Assembly: GCF_021917145.1 (NCBI RefSeq) | Contig: NW_025813704.1 | Location: forward strand, 541,800-605,799 | Reading direction: 5' to 3' | DNA from: Hypomesus transpacificus | Lineage: Eukaryota > Chordata > Actinopteri > Osmeriformes > Osmeridae | Length of the DNA stretch: 64,000 nucleotides | Shown: positions 52,719-64,000 of the stretch, one piece after another | Position numbering within the stretch: position 1 is the first letter of the stretch | Layout: each line of letters starts with the position of its first letter | Notes under the pieces: generated by a model | The model's database searches: none | What the model was told of the DNA's origin: nothing | Seen by the model: only the letters and a program-made list of their open reading frames with translations | Program-made: the position numbers and the translations under genes

Positions 52719-54789
52719 ATGGCGTTTTTGAACGTACCACGATTGCTGGACTTTGCCAAAACGCCTCCACACCTTCAGTTCAACAAGTACGTGCTGACCG
52801 GGTATCGTCCAGTGGCCACGGCCCAGGACTGCCTCTGCAGCCTCTTCTACCTGCACAACGAGTTTGGGAACATCTACACCCACGGTAGGTGGATCCATCA
52901 TGCACTGAAGTCTCTTGTTGCTTTTAGCCAAGCTAACCTCTGTCATAACCTCTGAGGGCAGGCTTGTCATTGACCTGCCCTTCTGCTGATCAGAGACTCT
53001 CCTCAGTTCTTCTTCATGCTCAGTGCAGCAGGCTGCTTGCTGTGTTTAGGCTGGGTGCAGATCTGAAGGACTGCCGTCCTAGGTATCCATACTGAGTACA
53101 ATAGCAGCATAGCACCAGTGGGGGCCCTGGGACAGGGCGTAAACATTCATACTGTTCCCCTATCACAGATGAACTGTACAGTAGCAGTACCTGTCATGTA
53201 CAGGTGGTTAATGTGGGAGACTTCAGATTGTTACTAGCCTCTCGGGGGTGACTATCTGGTGGTCTCACAAGGGACCACTAGCCAGCATAACTCACCGCTG
53301 AACAAGGATAGGTGGGGGGGGGGGGGGATTAGGGATAATCCACACTGGGAATTCCTGTACTGGATACGGTCAAGCCTGCTAGCGATCGGCCCTGGAAGTG
53401 TTGTGATTAGCCAAATACTAAAACACGACTGTTCGTCTGATTTGACTTGTTAAACGCAGGGCATGAAGGAAGGGTTAGTGTGTGGAACAGCGTAGAACTG
53501 AAGAGATGTTGAAGGGTTAGAGAAGTGTTGCAGGCTGGAGATATTAATAACAGTGTTCCAGCTCATCATGGTTAACCTATCTGAGCCCTGACCCCTGACC
53601 CTGCAGATGACACGCTGCCTCTGTTCCTATCTCCTGGACGTCCTTTATAAGACCATTATCTCTAACCCTCTTACCTGGAGGATTAGGCAGCCTCTCTGTA
53701 GGCAGCACTCCAGACACTGAGCAGAGCCACCTCGCTACGCTCTCACTACAGCCTCGCTAACACACCTGTCCTCACCTGGGCTGGGGGGGCTCCACATACA
53801 GATTGGCTACAATGCAGGAGCTTGGACACATCTGTGCTCTGATTGGTCATGAGTCTGAAATGCCTTAGCATGCAGAGGCCTCAACCAAACAGCCCCGACT
53901 CATCTACCTCTTTACCTCCACCTCTTCCCCCCCTCCTCCACCCCCCCTCCTTCCACCCAGGGATCCCATTCCTCTTCTTCCTGGTGTTCCTGCCCCTCAG
54001 CCTCCCGTGGGTGGAGGGGCAGTGGTGGCTGTGCCTGGTGCACTACCTGGCCTGCCTGTCTCCCACCGTGGGCTCTGTGCTCTATCACATCTTCATGAAC
54101 CACGAGGGGGGCGCCCACGTCTACGACACCCTGCTCTCCCTCGACATGTTTGGGGTCTGCCTGGTCAACACCCTGGGTAGGCTGGGGCAGTAAACATGTT
54201 TAGGTTTTTATTTTATTTTTTAGGGTTTTATCCAAATGACAACACTCTCTTGCAGACACATATACTGTACATCCACACACTCTCACAGATAAACACACAC
54301 CATCATGCACACAAACTCTTTGAAAGATGAATATTTCTCCCCCCCCCCCCAGGAGCCCTGCCCATCGTCCACATCACCCTGCTCTGCTACCCCGTGTCCC
54401 GGCTGGCTGCCATGCTGTCGTACACCCTCTTGTCTGCCTACGGTATCTACAGCGCCACCACAGCCCGCAGCAACACGCGGCGCCTCCGCGCCTTCGCCTG
54501 GCAGGCGCTGTTCCGTCTGGGTCTGTTCCTGCTGCGCTGGGGGGGCCCGGGGGCTGGGAGCCCCTCCTCTCTGCGGCTCTTCCTCACCATGGACCTGCTG
54601 GCGCTGCTGGGGGGGCTGGTCAACATCAGCAGGGTGCCCGAGCGCTTCCACCCCGGCCTGTTCGACTACTGGTGCAACAGCCACCAGATCATGCACGTCC
54701 TGGTGATTTGCTCTATCGTGTACCTGCACTGGGGCATGATGGAGGACCTTGCCTGGCTACGCACCTTCCAGTGCCCTGGGGAGGGCTAG
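52719..54789 (+). CDS. paqr4: paqr4, progestin/adipoQ-receptor family membrane protein
   Basis: Seven-pass PAQR/hemolysin-III-type membrane protein. Exons 52719-52884, 53961-54176 and 54353-54789 join in phase to 272 residues (human PAQR4 is about 273). Starts MAFLNVPRLLDF with good initiation context (CACCATGG). Motifs: PHLQFNKYVLTGYRP, FYLHNEFGNIYTHG, SVLYHIFMNHEGG, LDMFGVCLVNTLGALPI and FDYWCNSHQIMHVL. The conserved family His/Asp positions (SVLYH, the LD in LDMFG, the HQIMH pair) are present, so a metal-dependent hydrolase-like fold (ceramidase-type) is possible; this is family knowledge, not shown here. A 5' non-coding exon cannot be excluded. Confidence 0.94.
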
Positions 54790-55044
54790 GAGGGGCTGCC
54801 TGGGAGGAAGGGAGGGGGAGGAGTTTGAACGCACTTGAGGCTAGCTGCTACTCAAGAATCTGGAGGGAACCTGAGTTGAGTTCACCACGGCTGCGTGTGA
54901 AGGTGGTGATTTCCTGCTGAGAGGACATCAGACTGTGTAGTTCACAGGGTTAGGGTTAGAACACATCCAGTTCTACTGAAGCACCAGCTTGTACCACCAA
55001 AAGAAACATAGCTGTTCTTGATGCAATTTAAGTATTATTATATT

Positions 55045-55050
55045 AATAAA
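55045..55050 (+). promoter_or_regulatory. paqr4: poly(A) signal of paqr4
   Basis: AATAAA 256 bp after the paqr4 stop. Confidence 0.75.
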
Positions 55051-55200
55051 GTCAATATATATTTGTATGTCCTGTTCTGCTTTGATTTATTGTGAGATTA
55101 TGCACTGTCTTGCCTCCTGTATTTTATATTTAATAGTGGTATAAACACCCATGATTATACAGAATCTGACCAAGGACAAGGTGTCTATGCTTCACATAGT

Positions 55201-55206
55201 TTTATT
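55201..55206 (-). promoter_or_regulatory. pelo: poly(A) signal of pelo
   Basis: TTTATT on plus is AATAAA on minus, about 477 bp after the pelo stop. It lies about 150 bp from the paqr4 signal, so the two transcripts converge with a very short spacer. Confidence 0.65.
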
Positions 55207-55549
55207 GCAAGAAAAACTGTATATATATACACTTGAAAGGAATTTTTTGCAAAAGCCTCATTAGAAAAGAATCATGTGTGTCTGTTCATGTTGATCTGTA
55301 TTGTTATTAATCAGCCCCCTCCTGTATGTGTGTTGGATAAGAACTTGGCACCAATATCAAACAGCTCAGCTCAGCCTTTTGAGTCGTCACCCTGCACACC
55401 ACACACAGCAGGTCAAATGATGATGAGCAGATCTAGAGAGCAGAGGCAGGGGCAGAGGCAGTCAGAAGAGGCAGGTGAGAGAGAAGACCTCCACCCACTG
55501 GGTTCTCTGGTGGGTCGAGGTCTGGTCCTCATCTGGCCCGCCCTCCGAG

Positions 55550-55680
55550 GGGAGACAGGGGGAGACAGGGGGAGACGAGGGAGACAGGGGAAGAGGAGGG
55601 AGAGGAGGGAGACAGGGGGAGAGGAGGGAGACAGGGGAAGAGGAGGGAGAGGAGGGAGACAGGGGGAGAGGAGGGAGAGG
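55550..55680. repeat. purine-rich minisatellite in pelo 3' UTR
   Basis: gggagacagggggagagga units directly after the pelo stop codon. Confidence 0.85.
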
Positions 55681-55682
55681 GG

Positions 55683-58600
55683 TTAGTCCTCGTCCGAGCT
55701 GCTGTCCTCCTCAGGCTCTGATAGGTCAGCGATGGGGAAGCGCAGGACGGCTGCTACACCACTCAGCTGAGTCAACTCTGAAGGGGGGGGGGGGAGAGGA
55801 TATAATACTCGATCAAACCTCCATGTGCATCCAGTGTTTAATCCTGGCTGTCCTGAACAGACACTTACGTTCTCCAGAGACATGAAGACTGGAAAACATC
55901 CTGCAACACCCAACACACACACAACAGAGAGATTAATAATAATAATAATAATGATGTGTTCATCTAGCAGAGCTTTGATCCAAAGTGACAGGAACAGTTC
56001 GATAAAGAGCAAAGTGTTCCCATGTGGAGACGCTTCTGGAAGGTTCTTTTGTCCTGGTGTCTCACCTGACGCTGCCTCCGTTGTCCCTGACGCTGTCCAC
56101 CAGCCGCACGTACCGGCTCCTCGTAGCGACGTCCTGATGTCTGCACGACAACAACAACATCACTACCTCACGAAGGTTTACCGCTTACAGCTGGAATACT
56201 ATCGGTTAAACAGAGTGCTAGACTTAGCAACTTTTCAACTTCCCCTGTGACAGAAAAAAAAATAATCTAGCGTCTTTCCCCCACTTGTTGGCAATCTCCA
56301 TTTTGGTTGTTGAGCAGCAGCATGACTGTAATGTCCTTCCGTGTTGTTCTCGCTGCATCATGTAGGTACAGCCGGCGCTCTCGGATTCACTGTTTTCGTT
56401 TTGTTAATCTGGTTTTGTTCTGTTGTTGTTTATGCTGTTATTTAAAAAATCAACCCCTTATGATTTTTTTTGGGGGGGGGGGTCACAGACACTCATCCAT
56501 TCTACATTTTTTATCTTGTCTGTAAACGGTCAAAGCTTTTTTTCCAAAATGAACATCCCTAGCACAGACGAGCTAGTCTCTCTTTAGCTGCTCACCTGAA
56601 GAGCTAGTCTCTCTTTAGCTGCTCACCTGAAGAGCTAGTCTCTCTTTAGCTGCTCACCTGAAGAGCTAGTCTCTCTTTAGCTGCTCACCTGAAGAGCTAG
56701 TCTCTCTTTAGCTGCTCACCTGAAGAGCTAGTCTCTCTTTAGCTGCTCACCTGAAGAGCTTGTCACTGATGAGCAGGGTGTCCACAGCCAGGGCGTCAGC
56801 GGCCTTCTCCACGTGGGCCAGCCTGCATCGTCACAACAACACAGACCATGTGACCATGTTAGAGAACAACCATGTTAGTCTCACAGGACCCAGAACACGC
56901 CCCTCAGACACAGCCCTCCCACTGTGTGTGTGTGTGTGACTCACCCGTAGAAGGCTCTGTCCGGCTCATGCTGCAGCATCTTGTAGAAGTCCTCCAGGGC
57001 TTTCACCTCCCCTGCAGCCTGACAGAACACACTCATTATTAGGGGCGGGGGGGAATTGATTCACATTTGAATCGCGATTCAGTTTTCTAGCGATTCACAA
57101 ATCAAAAAAAAAAAAAAAGAAGTAATGTAGGCTGATTATTTAATTTTATATAAACAAATTTTTTATTAAAACAATATTTTTTTTAAAGCGATTTTTAATC
57201 CCAAGAATCGATTTGAATCGTTACCAAACCTACCAAAAGATTCCCACCCCTACAAATTATACAAACATAATACCACGTTCACCTCCGTGTTGAGCTGTTC
57301 TAAGCGACAGATCCATAGACCTCTCCAGTATGGAGATAGAGTCGTAGAACTCTCCAGTATGATATCCTTATGTGGCAGGTTACACTGAGGTCTAAAACAT
57401 TTCCTTCAAACGGCCACTGCCAATGTTTCAGAAACATCCGCAGCCCGCTAACATGGTCCCTGTGGCAGGTCACCCACCTTGGTGTCCGACAGTCTGCTGG
57501 TCACACTGGGGTCAGTCAGGATCTCTACAGGACAGGACACAGTAACGCTTTACACACACTTGTTGAGGGACTTGTTGCTCTTGTTGGTTAGTTGTAACTG
57601 ATTACAAATTCTTGTGCTCACTGTGAAATATATTATTGTTGCTTGCTTTCCTACAGGTACACTTTCATTTTTGAGGTTCATGTTGTTTAATTGTCACTTG
57701 TTTAACTACATGCTCTTATAGTTCTTGCCTTTGGCACTTATTTGGTTTTTCACAATGTATGCTTCATGTTTGGCTACCCGCAATGTTTGGGGCTATCTCG
57801 TTGTTATGATCAGTGACCTATGCAGTTTTGTAAAGCTCTCTCTTGGAAGTCACTTTGGATAAAGCGTCTGCTAAATGAATAAATGTAAATGTAATGTAAA
57901 TGATAGCAGGGCTCTGTGATGATAGCAGGGCTCTGTGATGGTAGCAGGGCTCTGTGATGTGATGGTAGCAGGGCTCTGTGATGTGATGGTAGCAGGGCTC
58001 TGTGATGTGATGGTAGCAGGGCTCTGTGATGTGATGGTAGCAGGGCTCTGTGATGTGATGGTAGCAGGGCTCTGTGATGTGATGGTAGCAGGGCTCTGTG
58101 ATGTGATGGTAGCAGGGCTCTGTGATGTGATGGTAGCAGGGCTCTGTGATGTGATGGTAGCAGGGCTCTGTGATGTGATGGTAGCAGGGCTCTGTGATGG
58201 TAGCAGGGCTCTGTGATGTGATGGTAGCAGGGCTCTGTGATGTGATGGTAGCAGGGCTCTGTGATGTGATGGTAGCAGGGCTCTGTGATGTGATGGTAGC
58301 AGGGCTCTGTGATGTGATGGTAGCAGGGCTCTGTGATGTGATGGTAGCAGGGCTCTGTGATGTGATGGTAGCAGGGCTCTGTGATGTGATGGTAGCAGGG
58401 CTCTGTGATGTGACAGTGGAGTCTCCCCGATTTTCTTACCTTTCAGGGAGTACTTGTGTCCCGAGGAGGAGTGGACCATCATGAACTTGGGTCGGTTCTC
58501 CAGCAGCAGTTTGCAGTCCTGGCGCACAGCCTCTCGGAACAGGAAGGTCATGAACTGCTCCTTCACAAAGCCAGGACTGGCCACCAGGATGCACTTCACC

Positions 58601-59922
58601 ACTGGGGACAGACCGGGAGGTCAGTGTGTGTGTGTGAGAGAGAGAGGCAGAGAGAGCTGTGTGTGTGAGAGAGGCAGAGAGAGCTGTGTGTGTGAGAGAG
58701 GCAGAAAGAGCTGTGTGTTTGAGAGAGGCAGAGAGAGCTGTGTGTGTGAGAGAGGCAGAGAGAGCTGTGTGTGTGAGAGAGGCAGAGAGAGCTGTGTGTG
58801 TGAGAGAGGCAGAGAGAGCTTTGTGTGTGAGAGAGGCAGAGAGAGCTGTGTGTGTGAGAGAGGCAGAGAGAGCTGTGTGTGTGAGAGAGGCAGAGAGAGC
58901 TGTGTGTGTGAGAGAGGCAGAGAGAGCTGTGTGTGTGAGAGAGGCAGAGAGAGCTGTGTGTGTGAGAGAGGCAGAGAGAGCTGTGTGTGTGAGAGAGGCA
59001 GAGAGAGCTGTGTGTGTGAGAGAGGCAGAGAGAGCTGTGTGTGTGAGAGAGGCAGAGAGAGCTGTGTGTGTGAGAGAGGCAGAGAGAGCTGTGTGTGTGA
59101 GAGAGGCAGAGAGAGCTGTGTGTGTGAGAGAGGCAGAGAGAGCTGTGTGTGTGAGAGAGGCAGAGAGAGCTGTGTGTGTGAGAGAGGCAGAGAGAGCTGT
59201 GTGTGTGAGAGAGGCAGAGAGAGCTGTGTGTGTGAGAGAGGCAGAGAGAGCTGTGTGTGTGAGAGAGGCAGAGAGAGCTGTGTGTGTGAGAGAGGCAGAG
59301 AGAGCTGTGTGTGTGAGTGTCACCGTCAAAGTTGATGTGTCTGAGGATCCCCTGCATCACAGCTTCATAGAACCTCTCCAGAGCCTGGGGAGACAGTCAC
59401 ACACTGTCAACACACACACACACAGTCAACACACACACACACAGTCAACACACACACACTGTCAACACACACACACACTGTCAACACACACACACACTGT
59501 CAACACACACACACACAGTCAACACACACACACTGTCAACACACACACACACTGTCAACACACACACACACTGTCAACACACACACACACTGTCAACACA
59601 CACACACACACTGTCAACACACACACACTGTCAACACACACACACACTGTCAACACACACACACACTGTCAACACACACACACACACTGTCAACACACAC
59701 ACACACTGTCAACACACACACACACACTGTCAACACACACACACTGTCAACACACACACACTGTCAACACACACACACACTGTCAACACACACACACTGT
59801 CAACACACACACACTGTCAACACACACACACACTGTCAACACACACACACACTGTCAACACACACACACACTGTCAACACACACTGTCAACACACACACA
59901 CTGTCAACACACACACACTGTC

Positions 59923-59955
<33 letters not shown>

Positions 59956-62900
59956 TCAACACACACACACTGTCAACACACACACACACACACACACACA
60001 CTGTCAACACACACACACACACACTGTCAACACACACACACACTGTCAACACACACACACACTGTCAACACACACACACTGTCAACACACACACACTGTC
60101 AACACACACACACACACACACACACTGTCAACACACACACACACACACTGTCAACACACACACACACACACTGTCAACACACACACACACAGTCAACACA
60201 CACACACTGTCAACACACACACACTGTCAACACACACACACACACACACTGTCAACACACACACACACACACACACACTGTCAACACACACACACACACA
60301 CACACACACTGTCAACACACACACACACAGTCAACACACACACACTGTCAACACACACACACTGTCAACACACACACACTGTCAACACACACACACACAC
60401 ACACTGTCAACACACACACACACTGTCAACACACACACACACACACACTGTCAACACACACACACACTGTCAACACACACACACACTGTCAACACACACA
60501 CACACTGTCAACACACACACACTGTCAACACACACACTGTCAACACACACACACTGTCAACACACACACACACTGTCAACACACACACACACACACACTG
60601 TCAACACACACACACACACACTGTCAACACACACACACACACACTGTCAACACACACACACACTGTCAACACACACACACACTGTCAACACACACACACA
60701 CTGTCAACACACACACACTGTCAACACACACACACACTGTCAACACACACACACTGTCAACACACACACACACACTGTCAACACACACACACACACACTG
60801 TCAACACACACACACACACACTGTCAACACACACACACACTGTCAACACACACACACTGTCAACACACACACACACTGTCAACACACACACACACTGTCA
60901 ACACACACACACACACTGTCAACACACACACACTGTCAACACACACACACACTGTCAACACACACACACACACTGTCAACACACACACACACACACACTG
61001 TCAACACACACACACACTGTCAACACACACACACTGTCAACACACACACACTGTCAACACACACACACACTGTCAACACACACACACACACACACACACT
61101 GTCAACACACACACACACACACTGTCAACACACACACACACTGTCAACACACACACACACACACTGTCAACACACACACACACTGTCAACACACACACAC
61201 ACTGTTAACACACACACACACTGTCAACACACACACATACTGTCAACACACACACACACACTGTCAACACACACACACCATTAACCCCCCCCATAGCTCG
61301 TCTCCAGACCTTGTCGTGCTGGGTGCAGCTGCCCCTCCTCTTGCGGGGGATGGTCACCTCCACCTTGGCCCTCAGCAGGGTCATGGCTGGGGTCACCAGC
61401 ACCAGGTTAGCCAGCCCCTCCTGCATCACCACGGCTGCCACATCAGCCTTCTGGCTGGGGTCGCACGCCTGCTCTGTGGGCGGCCAGGTGGCGCCGGGTT
61501 ACACCCAGGTACAGCACATCACTCAGTGTTATACTTCTTTAGTTGGAAGCTAAATGTCAATACTCTAAACAAACGAAACATGCGAACAATCGTTAAACCT
61601 ATGCACCAAGGGCGTTACTATAGTTACCGTTTAAGTTATTATAATTGTAGAATCGTTTGTAGACTAACACTTTGAAAGATATTGAAGTGTGAACGTTTGT
61701 TGAACTTACCAATCCTGTCCAGCACAATACTGTCCCACACCTTCTTAGCCAGAGTGAACTTCCTGTTTAGCTCCAGCTCTATGGTGTGATAGGCCCCCAT
61801 CTGGACACACACACACAATACACACACACCATTGAACCCTAACCCTATTGATGTGTAGTCTAATTCCCTACAGCTTCACTACAGATCACGTCAGATGTAA
61901 ACGGGTGGTGTTTGAACAGTGTCAGATGTAAACGGGTGGTGTTTGAACAGTGTCAGATGTAAACGGGTGGTGTTTGAACAGTGTCAGATGTAAACGGGTG
62001 GTGTTTGAACAGTGTCAGATGTAAACGGGTGGTGTTTGAACAGTGTCAGATGTAAACGGGTGGTGTTTGAACAGTGTCAGATGTAAACGGGTGGTGTTTG
62101 AACAGTGTCAGATGTAAACGGGTGGTGTTTGAACAGTGTCAGATGTAAACGGGTGGTGTTTGAGCGGTGTCAGACCTTCACATACGGGTGGTGTTTGAAC
62201 AGTGTCAGATGTAAACGGGTGGTGTTTGAACAGTGTCAGATGTAAACGGGTGGTGTTTGAACAGTGTCAGATGTAAACGGGTGGTGTTTGAACAGTGTCA
62301 GATGTAAACGGGTGGTGTTTGAGCGGTGTCAGACCTTCACATACGGGTGGTGTTTGAGCGGTGTCAGATGTAAACGGGTGGTGTTTGAGCGGTGTCAGAC
62401 CTTCACATACGGGTGGTGTTTGAACAGTGTCAGATGTAAACGGGTGGTGTTTGAACAGTGTCAGATGTAAACGGGTGGTGTTTGAGCGGTGTCAGACCTT
62501 CACATACGGGTGGTGTTTGAACAGTGTCAGATGTAAACGGGTGGTGTTTGAGCGGTGTCAGACCTTCACATACGGGTGGTGTTTGAACAGTGTCAGATGT
62601 AAACGGGTGGTGTTTGAGCGGTGTCAGACCTTCACATACGGGTGGTGTTTGAACAGTGTCAGATGTAAACGGGTGGTGTTTGAGCGGTGTCAGACCTTCA
62701 CATACGGGTGGTGTTTGAACAGTGTCAGATGTAAACGGGTGGTGTTTGAGCGGTGTCAGACCTTCACATACGGGTGGTGTTTGAACAGTGTCAGATGTAA
62801 ACGGGTGGTGTTTGAACAGTGTCAGATGTAAACGGGTGGTGTTTGAGCGGTGTCAGACCTTCACATACGGGTGGTGTTTGAACAGTGTCAGATGTAAACG

Positions 62901-64000
62901 GGTGGTGTTTGAGCGGTGTCAGACCTTCACATACGGGTGGTGTTTGAACAGTGTCAGATGTAAACGGGTGGTGTTTGAGCGGTGTCAGACCTTCACATAC
63001 GGGTGGTGTTTGAACAGTGTCAGATGTAAACGGGTGGTGTTTGAGCGGTGTCAGACCTTCACATACGGGTGGTGTTTGAACAGTGTCAGATGTAAACGGG
63101 TGGTGTTTGAGCGGTGTCAGACCTTCACATACGGGTTCTCCAGGAGGTTGGTTCCCTTCACCCTCAGCTGGCAGGCCTGGGAGTCAAAGTCGATGGTCTC
63201 CACACACACAGTGAGGGTGGTGCGGACCCTGGAGCTGCCCACACTGCCGGTGGAGGACTCAGTCTGCACCTTCCTGAGCACACACAATCACCAGGGGTCA
63301 GGGGAACTGCTCACTGCTGCGGTGTGTGTGTCAGTATGTGTGTATGTTGGTGTAGGCTGTGTGTGTGTGCACGCACATGAAGACACACATCATAGTGACA
63401 GGCTACACACAAGCACAATACAGACACGCAGCTGATAGTAGACAGCAGACGTATTATGAACTGCAAGGCTTTCATTGAGCACAGTGGCACGGGACCGTGC
63501 AGAGCCGTTGATTTCCCACCGGGAGAACGGCGTACCTGATGGTGGAAGCCTGTAGGCTGTCTCCGATCTGAAGCAGGTTGTAGGTGTGCCACATGTCCTC
63601 CGCTTCTTCCGGCATCAGCGTCACCTGGCTGGCGGGACACAGCGTTACCGGCAGAGTGAGGGGTGAGGCAGAGTGGGATGTATCCTGGAGGGTAGCTAGT
63701 TAGATCTCAGCTAACCTCAGACAACCCCACCCCCACACGGTTCAAGTAAGGATAGGGAGGGTAACTGGATGGCTAGCTATTCATTCATTCACCGTTTTAG
63801 ATTGGGTTATTTTTGGACATATCTAGCTATTTGAAAAACAGATTATTGTTTATAGTATCTTTATTGTTGTGTTTGAGTTTTGGCTGAATAGCTGTGCCAG
63901 ATGGCAATACCCAAGGCATGTGCTAGTGTGGCTAACTTGCTAGCTAACCGGTCTTAAGACTCACTTACCCGGCATTGTCTTTTTCAATATCTTTGTGAAG
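55683..64000 (-). CDS. pelo: pelo (Pelota/Dom34), ribosome-rescue factor, first codons outside the window
   Basis: eRF1-like factor that, with HBS1L, recognises stalled ribosomes for no-go and non-stop decay; it lacks the GGQ motif, so it splits ribosomes without peptide release. Exons in transcript order: 63969-64000 (partial), 63536-63628, 63123-63273, 61710-61800, 61310-61473, 59324-59384, 58440-58601, 57478-57524, 56945-57018, 56751-56822, 56066-56140, 55869-55900, 55683-55777. All phases join: 382 residues plus a few missing N-terminal ones (human protein about 385). Motifs: KDIEKDNAG, PEEAEDMWHTYNLLQIGD, MGAYHTIELELNRKFTLAKK, ADVAAVVMQEGLANLVLVTP, KVEVTIPRKRRG, VVKCILVASPGFVKEQF, DFYKMLQHEPDRAFYG and acidic end SSSDED. 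Several introns are almost wholly satellite DNA. Donors of 61310-61473 (GTCTGG) and 63123-63273 (GTCTGA) are weak. Confidence 0.95.
56572..56765 (-). repeat. 31-bp minisatellite repeating a pelo donor site
   Basis: Five extra copies of a 31-bp unit. Each carries agctcacctgaagagct-type sequence, on minus AGCTCTTCAG|GTGAGC, identical to the end of exon 56751-56822 plus its 5' splice site. Confidence 0.92.
57040..57255. mobile_element. probable hAT-like MITE
   Basis: AGGGGCGGGGGGGAATTGATT at the left and AGGGGTGGGAATCTTTTGG on the complement at the right, with GATTTGAATCG-type inner repeats. No clear target duplication seen. Confidence 0.45.
57898..58420. repeat. 24-bp minisatellite in pelo intron
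   Basis: About 21 copies of a 24-bp unit with ggtagcagggctctgtgatg, with no stop in at least one frame on each strand. Confidence 0.93.
58622..59320. repeat. 27-bp minisatellite in pelo intron
   Basis: About 26 copies of a 27-bp unit with gtgagagaggcagagagag. It begins within a few bases of the donor of exon 59324-59384. Confidence 0.93.
59400..61278. repeat. 1.9-kb (CA)n/CTGTCAA compound array
   Basis: More than 100 units of (ac)n with ctgtcaac every 15-27 bp fill the pelo intron. It produces an 849-codon Thr/His ORF that is repeat read-through. Confidence 0.95.
61885..63122 (-). repeat. 31/35-bp minisatellite containing pelo donor copies
   Basis: Two unit types alternate: a 31-bp one with gtgtcagatgtaaacggg and a 35-bp one with gtgtcagaccttcacatacg. 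The 35-bp type contains, on minus, CCCGTATGTGAAG|GTCTGACAC, which is the end of exon 63123-63273 plus its donor. About twelve such junction copies exist beyond the real one. Confidence 0.92.

Noticed and set aside
57871..58602. 243-codon minus-strand ORF containing pelo residues
   Set aside because: Only 58440-58601 is the real exon; the rest is intron satellite without a stop.
58659..61208. 849-codon open frame rich in Arg/Glu then Thr/His
   Set aside because: It reads through the 27-bp and CA/CTGTCAA satellites of pelo introns and crosses a real pelo exon on the other strand.
61885..63122. CRISPR-like alternation of repeat and spacer
   Set aside because: Units are contiguous variants of one minisatellite in a vertebrate intron, with no unique spacers.

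Overview
This is vertebrate nuclear DNA, almost certainly a teleost fish. Every gene is split by GT/AG introns. The proteins match vertebrate families (ERBB2, Hic-5/TGFB1I1, PATL2, PAQR4, Pelota). Introns and spacers are packed with micro- and minisatellites, tRNA-derived SINE heads and short inverted-repeat transposons of the kind common in fish. There are no prokaryotic features. I cannot name the species.

Layout. (1) 1-7880, minus: the 3' two-thirds of erbb2, 15 coding exons from extracellular cysteine-rich domain IV through the transmembrane segment and kinase to the C-terminal tail. (2) 7881-7980: a 100-N assembly gap. (3) 7981-12425, plus: tgfb1i1 (Hic-5) without its first exon(s), with an 802-bp hAT-type element in one intron. 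(4) 13310-19360, plus: patl2, 19 coding exons, 710 codons, 3' UTR to about 20150. (5) 20.2-25.8 kb: no gene seen; tandem repeats and a SINE. (6) 25972-51611, plus: a very large extracellular-matrix-type gene of about 68 mostly tiny exons, all cut in codon phase 1. It encodes about 1,700 residues of Gly/Pro/Asn/Lys/Tyr-rich repeats behind a signal peptide. The best family guess is calymmin (fish notochord sheath protein), with elastin-like lysine motifs. (7) 52719-54789, plus: paqr4, three coding exons, 272 residues. (8) 55683-64000, minus: pelo (Pelota/Dom34), 13 coding exons, with only the first few codons outside the window.

The genes do not form an operon or a pathway; this is a chromosomal neighbourhood. 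erbb2 and tgfb1i1 point away from each other across the gap, so the 5' part of both is missing there. paqr4 and pelo converge, with poly(A) signals about 150 bp apart.

The most unusual pattern is that at least eight minisatellites in four genes contain an exon-intron junction within the repeat unit, so authentic donor or acceptor sites exist in up to about 20 tandem copies. The second is the modular phase-1 exon architecture of the matrix gene, including five consecutive exon+intron units of exactly 142 bp. Two coding exons (tgfb1i1 8870-9023 and the matrix-gene exon 50976-51231) carry a one-base frame slip at a poly-C run. These are probably assembly errors or length variants.
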